From assembly GCA_050694055.1 (NCBI GenBank), contig JBOGWX010000019.1, positions 1 to 33,558 on the forward strand: a stretch of 33,558 nt of DNA. Reading direction: 5' to 3'. The first letter of the stretch is position 1. Each line of letters opens with the position of its first letter. The notes below the pieces were generated by a model. The model saw only the letters and a list, made by a program, of their open reading frames with translations, searched no databases and had not been told where the DNA came from. This document shows positions 28,776-33,558 of the stretch, one piece after another. Both the position numbers and the translations under genes were made by a program. The stretch comes from WHSV01 sp050694055. Lineage in GTDB: Bacteria > Actinomycetota > CADDZG01 > WHSQ01.

Positions 28776-30191
28776 TCAGCCTCCGCCGACCAGGCCCTCG
28801 TTACGCCACTTCTCGAAGATCTCCTCGCACTCATGGTGCGCCTGCTCGACCGACTGCTCCGCCTCCTGATTACCCCGGGCGACCCGGGCGAGCATGTTCG
28901 GCAGGATGAAGGTGCCGTTGATCTCGCCGATTGCCGGGCTCGCCGGTCCCGGGTAGCCCAAGTTCGTCGACCAGTCCACCGCGGTCTTCAGGGGTTGGAG
29001 CTTGGTCGGGTCGTCACCCTCGATCGTGAATGGGTCCTCGTCGAGCCAGCCGTCGAGTTCCGGCACCTGGTCCGGGTAACCAGGGAAGTCGTACAGCTTG
29101 GACTCATACGCGGCCCGCGGCAGGTTTTCCGTGTAGTGCAGCAGGAACTCCTGCGCGGCGTCGAAGTTGGTCGAGAACTTCGGGGTGATCCAGTTGTACA
29201 TGACGTGCTGCGCGGCAAGCTGACGCTCGGGGCCCTCGAGGGCCGGGACGAAGAAGATGTCCCTCGCGATGTCCGGGATGCTCTCCTGAGCCGTGCGCCA
29301 CGCCGAGATGGAGTTGAGGATGTAGCTCAACTGGCCGGCGATGAGACCTTCGTTGTTCGACGCCGGATTCCAGGCGAACACCTCTTCGGTCATCGCCGCC
29401 TCGAAGAGTTCCTTCGCGTACTCGACCGCCGCGATGGTCTGGTCGGACATCAGGGTGATAGTCTCGTTGGCGTCCTGCTCGGCGCCGCCGAACGACCACA
29501 TGAGGGCGCGGGCGTACATGTTCGAGTCGATCTCCTGGGACATCCCCAGACCCATCTGGATGTTCTGCTCGCTGAAGATCCTGCCGCCTCCCTCGAGGAG
29601 CTCGTCCCAGGTCGAGGGCCCGTCGGGCAGGTCAACCGCCTCCCACAGGGACTTGCGGTAGTCACCGGGGTCGGGCGACCACGCCGGCGCGTAGGCGTAG
29701 TAGCTCTCGGTCGTCGGGTTGAAGCTCGACTTCTGGCACAGTTCCAGTTGCTCGCCGAAGCGTTTGTTGGCCTCGTCCATGAGGTCGCTCATGGGGTGAA
29801 CGCTGGGCTCGAACTGCGACAATGTCGCGATGAACTGGATGAGGTCGTGACCCTCACCGGAGCCGATCTCCGAGGAAATACGTGCCGGGATGGTGGTGAC
29901 GTCGATGTGGTCGACGGTGACGTTGACACCGACCTGCTCACCCCACTCCTGGGCGAAGGTGTCGAACCACTCGTCGTGCTGGGGGACGAAATGGCTCCAC
30001 ATCAGGAGGCGGAGATCCCCGGATAGCTGAGCGGTGGGCTCGGTGAATCTCTCCTCCGGCGCACCCTCGGCGGGGGCTGCGCTCTGGGGGTTCGATTCCC
30101 CGCCCGAGCAGGCCGCAAGCAGTGCGGCTGCGGACACCCCCTGTAGGAAAGTTCGACGGGTCATAGGCAGCGGCCGGCTGCGGCGACTCAT
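28776..30191 (-). CDS. ABC solute-binding lipoprotein with twin-arginine signal
   Basis: Family 1-type extracellular binding protein, 471 residues from ATG 30191 (GGGGGACAGTC upstream). The leader has TRRTFLQGVSAAALLAAC: twin arginines at 12-13 and a lipobox ending at Cys28, so it should be exported by Tat and anchored as a lipoprotein. A Ser/Ala/Pro/Glu-rich linker follows. The mature part begins LSGDLRLLMWSHFVPQHDEW and contains long aromatic-rich segments such as YYAYAPAWSPDPGDYRKSLW, typical of large sugar or oligosaccharide binders. The substrate is unknown. Tat export is consistent with an actinobacterial host. Confidence 0.9.
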   Translation of the reverse strand: MSRRSRPLPMTRRTFLQGVSAAALLAACSGGESNPQSAAPAEGAPEERFTEPTAQLSGDLRLLMWSHFVPQHDEWFDTFAQEWGEQVGVNVTVDHIDVTTIPARISSEIGSGEGHDLIQFIATLSQFEPSVHPMSDLMDEANKRFGEQLELCQKSSFNPTTESYYAYAPAWSPDPGDYRKSLWEAVDLPDGPSTWDELLEGGGRIFSEQNIQMGLGMSQEIDSNMYARALMWSFGGAEQDANETITLMSDQTIAAVEYAKELFEAAMTEEVFAWNPASNNEGLIAGQLSYILNSISAWRTAQESIPDIARDIFFVPALEGPERQLAAQHVMYNWITPKFSTNFDAAQEFLLHYTENLPRAAYESKLYDFPGYPDQVPELDGWLDEDPFTIEGDDPTKLQPLKTAVDWSTNLGYPGPASPAIGEINGTFILPNMLARVARGNQEAEQSVEQAHHECEEIFEKWRNEGLVGGG

Positions 30192-30353
30192 GACTGTCCC
30201 CCTTTTGTCTGGGCTGCGCGAGCTGTCTCCCCGGTGCAGCCACGCCCGCGAACTGGTCCCGAAAATGCCCTCGAGCGTGACCGGTTCAGGGTACTTCGAG
30301 AAACATGTACCCCTGCGCGAGCGAGTCAAGCATGCCCCACGGGGCGGGGGGTG
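30192..30353 (-). other. ispG to binding-protein spacer
   Basis: 162 bases that should hold the ABC operon promoter. A TTGACT (minus strand, plus 30324-30329) is present, but the best -10 candidates (TACATG at 14-base spacing, ATGTTT at 17) are weak. Just after the ispG stop, GCCCCGTGGGGC can form only a very short-looped stem. Nothing coding. Confidence 0.35.
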
Positions 30354-31547
30354 CTAGAGGGAGGTCGAGGGTGGACCCATCGTGATCGGCACCACCGCCT
30401 TACCGTCGGCTCCGCGGCGAGCGGCGCCTTTCAGCACCGTGACCGCGCCGTCGCCCGGCTCGCCGGTCGCTCGAATCTCTTCGGCGACCTGCTCGGCGGC
30501 CTCGAGCAGCGCGTCGACGAGACCATCGTGCGGCACCCAGCCGATCTGCTTGCCCTTGGCGAACAGCAGTCCGCGCCCCGGACCCGCGGCGATACCGATG
30601 TCGGCGTCGCGCGCCTCTCCCGGGCCGTTTACCTCGCAGCCCATGACCGCGATCTGCATGGGAGGTAGATCCATCTTCTCGATGCGCTTCTCGACCTCGT
30701 CCGCGAGTTCGAAGACGTCCAGCTCGGCGCGGCCGCACGACGGGCACGCGACCAGGTCGAAGCCGGACTCGCGCAGTCCGAGGATCTGCAGGATCTGCTT
30801 GCCGAGCTTGACCTCCTCGACCGGATTGGTCGTCAGCGACACGCGAATGGTGTCGCCGATGCCCTCCGCAAGGAGTGTGCCGATCCCGATTGCGGATTTT
30901 GGGATGCCCTGCTTCGGTGTGCCCGCCTCCGTCACGCCGAGGTGCAGAGGAACGTCGGTCTCGGCCGCCAGCAGCCGGTAGGCGGCGATCATCTCGGGCA
31001 CGTTCTGGTGCTTGACCGAGACCTTGATGTCCGTGAAGCCGTGCTCTTCGAGTAGGCCGATCTCGTAGAGCGCGCTCTCAACGAGCGCCTCCGCGGTCGG
31101 GCGGCCGTGCTTCGCTACCAGCTTCTTATCGAGCGACCCGGCGTTCACACCGATCCGAATCGGGATGCCGCGCGCGCGCGCTCCGTCTGCGACCTCTTTG
31201 ATGTGCTTGGGATTGCGCATGTTTCCGGGATTGACCCGCAATCCATGGACGCCCGCCTCCAAGGCCATCATCGCGAGCCGAACGGAGAAGTGGATGTCGG
31301 CGATGATCGGCACGCCACCGTGCTCGACGATCTGACCAAGCGCACGCGCGTCCTCTTCGTGCGGCACCGCGACGCGGACGATGTCCGCGCCCTGCGTGGC
31401 GAGTTCGTGCACCTGGATGATCGTCTCTTGCGCGTTCTCGGTCTTGGTAGTAGTCATCGACTGAATCGAGACCGGGGCATCGCCACCGATCGCGACCTTG
31501 CCGACCGAGAGCTGTCTCGTCTTGCGTCTGGCGTAGGGCGCGATCAT
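30354..31547 (-). CDS. ispG: 4-hydroxy-3-methylbut-2-enyl diphosphate synthase (IspG/GcpE)
   Basis: Penultimate step of the MEP isoprenoid pathway, an Fe-S reductive dehydration of MEcPP to HMBPP. 397 residues. N-terminal TIM barrel: VAIGGDAPVSIQSMTTTKTE, IIADIHFSVRLA, GLRVNPGNM, VSVKHQNVPEMIAAYRLLA. C-terminal reductase-like domain with cluster cysteines in VACPSCGR and the MGCEVNGPGEA motif. ATG 31547 overlaps the rseP stop by one base (TGATG). A C-terminal extension of about 30 residues (EIRATGEPGDGAVTVLKGAA onward) is mildly longer than some relatives. Confidence 0.96.
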   Translation of the reverse strand: MIAPYARRKTRQLSVGKVAIGGDAPVSIQSMTTTKTENAQETIIQVHELATQGADIVRVAVPHEEDARALGQIVEHGGVPIIADIHFSVRLAMMALEAGVHGLRVNPGNMRNPKHIKEVADGARARGIPIRIGVNAGSLDKKLVAKHGRPTAEALVESALYEIGLLEEHGFTDIKVSVKHQNVPEMIAAYRLLAAETDVPLHLGVTEAGTPKQGIPKSAIGIGTLLAEGIGDTIRVSLTTNPVEEVKLGKQILQILGLRESGFDLVACPSCGRAELDVFELADEVEKRIEKMDLPPMQIAVMGCEVNGPGEARDADIGIAAGPGRGLLFAKGKQIGWVPHDGLVDALLEAAEQVAEEIRATGEPGDGAVTVLKGAARRGADGKAVVPITMGPPSTSL

Positions 31548-32734
31548 CAGAACGGAAGGTCGACCGGCCGAGCCAGGTCCAGGTACAGAATGGCCACGAA
31601 CAGAATTACGAAGAAACCGATCACGGCGGCGGACACCGGAATGAGCTTACGGATGTCGACCCTCCGTTTGGTGACCGCCTCGTAAGCGACCACGGCCAGA
31701 TGTCCACCGTCCAGCGGTGGCAACGGAAGCAGGTTCATCAGTCCAACGAAGATGGTGAACGCGGCGATCATCTCGAGGATGTTGGTGTACTCGTCTCGAG
31801 CGGCGAGCTCACCGACGATCCCACCGGCGCCCACGATGCCGATCGGACTGTCCTCGGCCGAGCGCTCACCCTCTCCACTCAACGCGTCGAAGATGTCGCC
31901 GTTGAAGACCTGCGCGAACACCTGCGGTATGCCCACGACCGATCGCTTCGAGATGTCCCAGACGCGACTGCCCGAATGGGATACGGCCTCTCCGAAACCG
32001 AAGGTCTCGATCTCCGGCTGGGGGCCGACACCGAGGTAACCCACCTCCTCTTCGCCGCCTCCCACTGTGCGGACGTCCTCGCCGGGCGGAGCCAGCTCGA
32101 GCAGCTCGTTCGTCCGGGCATCGACGATGCCTCTTCCGAGCTCTGCCTCGAGAGTCTCCGCGCGTCCGTCTCGCTCGACGGTGAAGGTCGCCGTTTCGCC
32201 CGGGTGCGCACGAATGAAGTCGCGCACGGCGTCCCAGTCGTTCGTTGCGTCGCCGTCGATGGCGACGATCTTGTCATCGAGCTCGAAGCCTGCGGCCGCG
32301 GCCGGGGTCTCCCGTCCGAGGGCCCGCGCCTGAACTCCCGAAAGCTGGTTGCTCGCCTCGCCCGTCGGATAGCCGAACGCCATCGCGGCGAACACGAGGA
32401 TGACGAAGGCGACGGGCCAGTGTGTCGCCGAGCCTGCCACGAGCACGATGGCGCGCTGCCACCGGGGCTTGTTCGGATACGACCTCGGCTGGTCCTCGGG
32501 AGGAATCTCCTCGTAGGGGTTCATCCCCACGATCTTCACGAATCCGCCCAGGGGCAGAGCCTTGAGGCCGTACTCGGTCTCGCCCTTCTTACGGGAAAAG
32601 AGAGTCGGCCCAAAGCCCACGAAGAACTGGGTTGCCTTGAACTTGAAGTACTTCGCGCTGAAGAAGTGGCCCGCCTCGTGGACCATCACGACCAGAAGAA
32701 TCGCACCTATGAACAGCCAGATGCCCCGGTTCAC
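31547..32734 (-). CDS. rseP: Site-2 protease / RIP metalloprotease RseP family
   Basis: Intramembrane zinc protease. GTG 32734 (overlapping the dxr stop as GTGA) gives 395 residues beginning VNRGIWLFIGAILLVVMVHE. HEAGH at 19-23 lies inside the first membrane helix. A GFGPTLFSRKKGETEYGLKA loop follows, then one PDZ domain (about 130-240: TPAAAAGFELDDKIVAIDGD), and NLLPLPPLDGGH carries the third zinc ligand. The C-terminal helix ends at residue 395. The dxr-rseP-ispG order is typical of actinobacteria. An anti-sigma-factor substrate is likely but not encoded here. Confidence 0.95.
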   Translation of the reverse strand: MNRGIWLFIGAILLVVMVHEAGHFFSAKYFKFKATQFFVGFGPTLFSRKKGETEYGLKALPLGGFVKIVGMNPYEEIPPEDQPRSYPNKPRWQRAIVLVAGSATHWPVAFVILVFAAMAFGYPTGEASNQLSGVQARALGRETPAAAAGFELDDKIVAIDGDATNDWDAVRDFIRAHPGETATFTVERDGRAETLEAELGRGIVDARTNELLELAPPGEDVRTVGGGEEEVGYLGVGPQPEIETFGFGEAVSHSGSRVWDISKRSVVGIPQVFAQVFNGDIFDALSGEGERSAEDSPIGIVGAGGIVGELAARDEYTNILEMIAAFTIFVGLMNLLPLPPLDGGHLAVVAYEAVTKRRVDIRKLIPVSAAVIGFFVILFVAILYLDLARPVDLPF

Positions 32735-33558
32735 GAGCGGATTCCTTTTCTCATCTCGGTTCTCTTTCCTATGTCGTCCGCCGCTCTTCGTCGGGCCCAA
32801 GCGTCGGCTTCGAGCACCGCCTCGAGATCTGCGCCGTCCAGTGAGGCATGAGCCTCGACCACTCTCTCGATCACTTTCGGGATCTCGACGAACGCGATCC
32901 GCCGCTCGAGAAAGGCCTGTACGGCCTCCTCGTTCGCAGCATTGAGCGCCGCCGGATGGGTTCCGCCCATCCGGCCCGCCTGGAGGGCCAACCCGATGGT
33001 CGGGAAACGTTCATGATCCACCGCTTCGAACTCGATAGTTCCAACATCGGCAAGGTCGATGGGCTTCCCAAGGCGGATCTTGCGCTGCGGCCAGGTGAGC
33101 GCCGCTTGGATCGGGATGCGCATGTCCGTGGGTGCCGCCTGGAGCAGCGTAGTCGTATCCACGAACTCGACCATCCCATGGACCAGGCTCTGGGGGTGGC
33201 ACACGGTGTCAATCTGGTCGTAGCCGAGTCCGAACAGGTGGTGGGCCTCGATGATCTCGAGGCCCTTGTTCATCAACGTTGCCGAATCGATCGTGATCTT
33301 GGGCCCCATGGACCACGTGGGATGTGCCAGTGCCTCTTCCGGCGTGACGGTCGAGAGGTCCTTGCGAGTCCTGAAGGGCCCCCCCGAGGCGGTCAGGATG
33401 AGTCTGGCGACGGTGCTCATCTCCACGCCCGCCAGGCATTGCGCCAGCGCGGCGTGTTCCGAATCGACCGGGACGATGGTGCCTCCGGCCGCGCGGGCCG
33501 TCCGCAGACAGACCTCGCCGGCTGCCACCAGGCTCTCCTTGTTGGCGAGCGCCAGGGT
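32731..33558 (-). CDS. dxr: 1-deoxy-D-xylulose 5-phosphate reductoisomerase, 5' part outside window
   Basis: Second step of the MEP pathway (DXP to MEP, NADPH and a divalent metal). The visible 275 codons start inside the protein at TLALANKESLVAAGEV and continue to the stop at 32731. Substrate and metal motifs: IVPVDSEHAAL, LTASGGPFR, HPTWSMGPKITIDSATLMNK and GLEIIEAHHLFGL. The C-terminal helical domain contains MGGTHPAALNAANEEAVQAF. The stop overlaps the rseP GTG. The N-terminal NADPH-binding domain lies beyond base 33558. Confidence 0.96.
   Translation of the reverse strand, partial: TLALANKESLVAAGEVCLRTARAAGGTIVPVDSEHAALAQCLAGVEMSTVARLILTASGGPFRTRKDLSTVTPEEALAHPTWSMGPKITIDSATLMNKGLEIIEAHHLFGLGYDQIDTVCHPQSLVHGMVEFVDTTTLLQAAPTDMRIPIQAALTWPQRKIRLGKPIDLADVGTIEFEAVDHERFPTIGLALQAGRMGGTHPAALNAANEEAVQAFLERRIAFVEIPKVIERVVEAHASLDGADLEAVLEADAWARRRAADDIGKRTEMRKGIRS

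Noticed and set aside
30304..30329. Promoter for the ABC operon (TTGACT with TACATG or ATGTTT)
   Set aside because: Spacing of 14 bases for the better -10, or a poor -10 at 17 bases; not strong enough to call.

Overview
The window is a GC-rich, gene-dense chromosomal segment in which every gene but one is on the minus strand. It looks like a deep-branching member of Actinomycetota. The pointers are the gene order dxr-rseP-ispG followed by rimP-nusA-ylxR-infB-ylxP-rbfA-nrnA-truB-ribF and rpsO-pnp, a tiny ribosomal protein of the actinobacterial bL37 type, frequent GTG/TTG starts, and a group 1h (actinobacterial-type) [NiFe]-hydrogenase. The exact class cannot be fixed from sequence alone.

Layout, read in the direction of transcription (high to low coordinates): (1) 33558-30354, dxr (cut by the window edge), rseP and ispG, overlapping one another. 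(2) 30191-25770, a CUT1-type sugar ABC transporter: Tat/lipoprotein solute-binding protein, ATPase and two permeases. (3) 25629-25712, a 27-residue bL37-like ORF on the plus strand, followed by a leader with a terminator-like hairpin. (4) 25391-17643, the translation/transcription superoperon rimP, nusA, ylxR, infB, ylxP, rbfA, nrnA, truB, ribF. (5) 17638-2982, a complete hydrogenase island: hypF, hypC, a second hypC-like gene, hypD, hypE, a tandem-SIS protein, hydrogenase small and large subunits, a NifU-type protein, DUF5947- and DUF6084-type proteins, an unnamed 373-residue protein, an M52 maturation protease, hypA and hypB. (6) 2890-1, rpsO and pnp (pnp cut at its 3' end). The roughly 14.7-kb hydrogenase island sits exactly between ribF and rpsO-pnp, which are usually adjacent.

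The island encodes a nearly self-contained H2-oxidising enzyme. HypF, HypE, HypC and HypD build the Fe(CN)2CO group, HypA and HypB insert nickel, and the protease trims the large subunit. The NifU-type protein may supply or relay Fe-S clusters or electrons. The block of three poorly understood proteins is recognisable from other group 1h clusters. No membrane anchor or quinone-reacting partner is visible.

The most unusual signals are hairpin-forming repeats lodged in frame at the 3' ends of two accessory genes. One is a 105-bp unit x2 in hypA. The other is a 78-bp-period mosaic in the second hypC-like gene. Both are built around GCGATCG-type palindromes, and an identical 20-bp palindrome lies in the rpsO-pnp spacer. 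They add about 70-80 residues to proteins normally near 90-115 residues without disturbing the gene junctions. Two further RNA-level signals are a stem that sequesters the pnp ribosome-binding site and a stem flush with the rpsO start codon.
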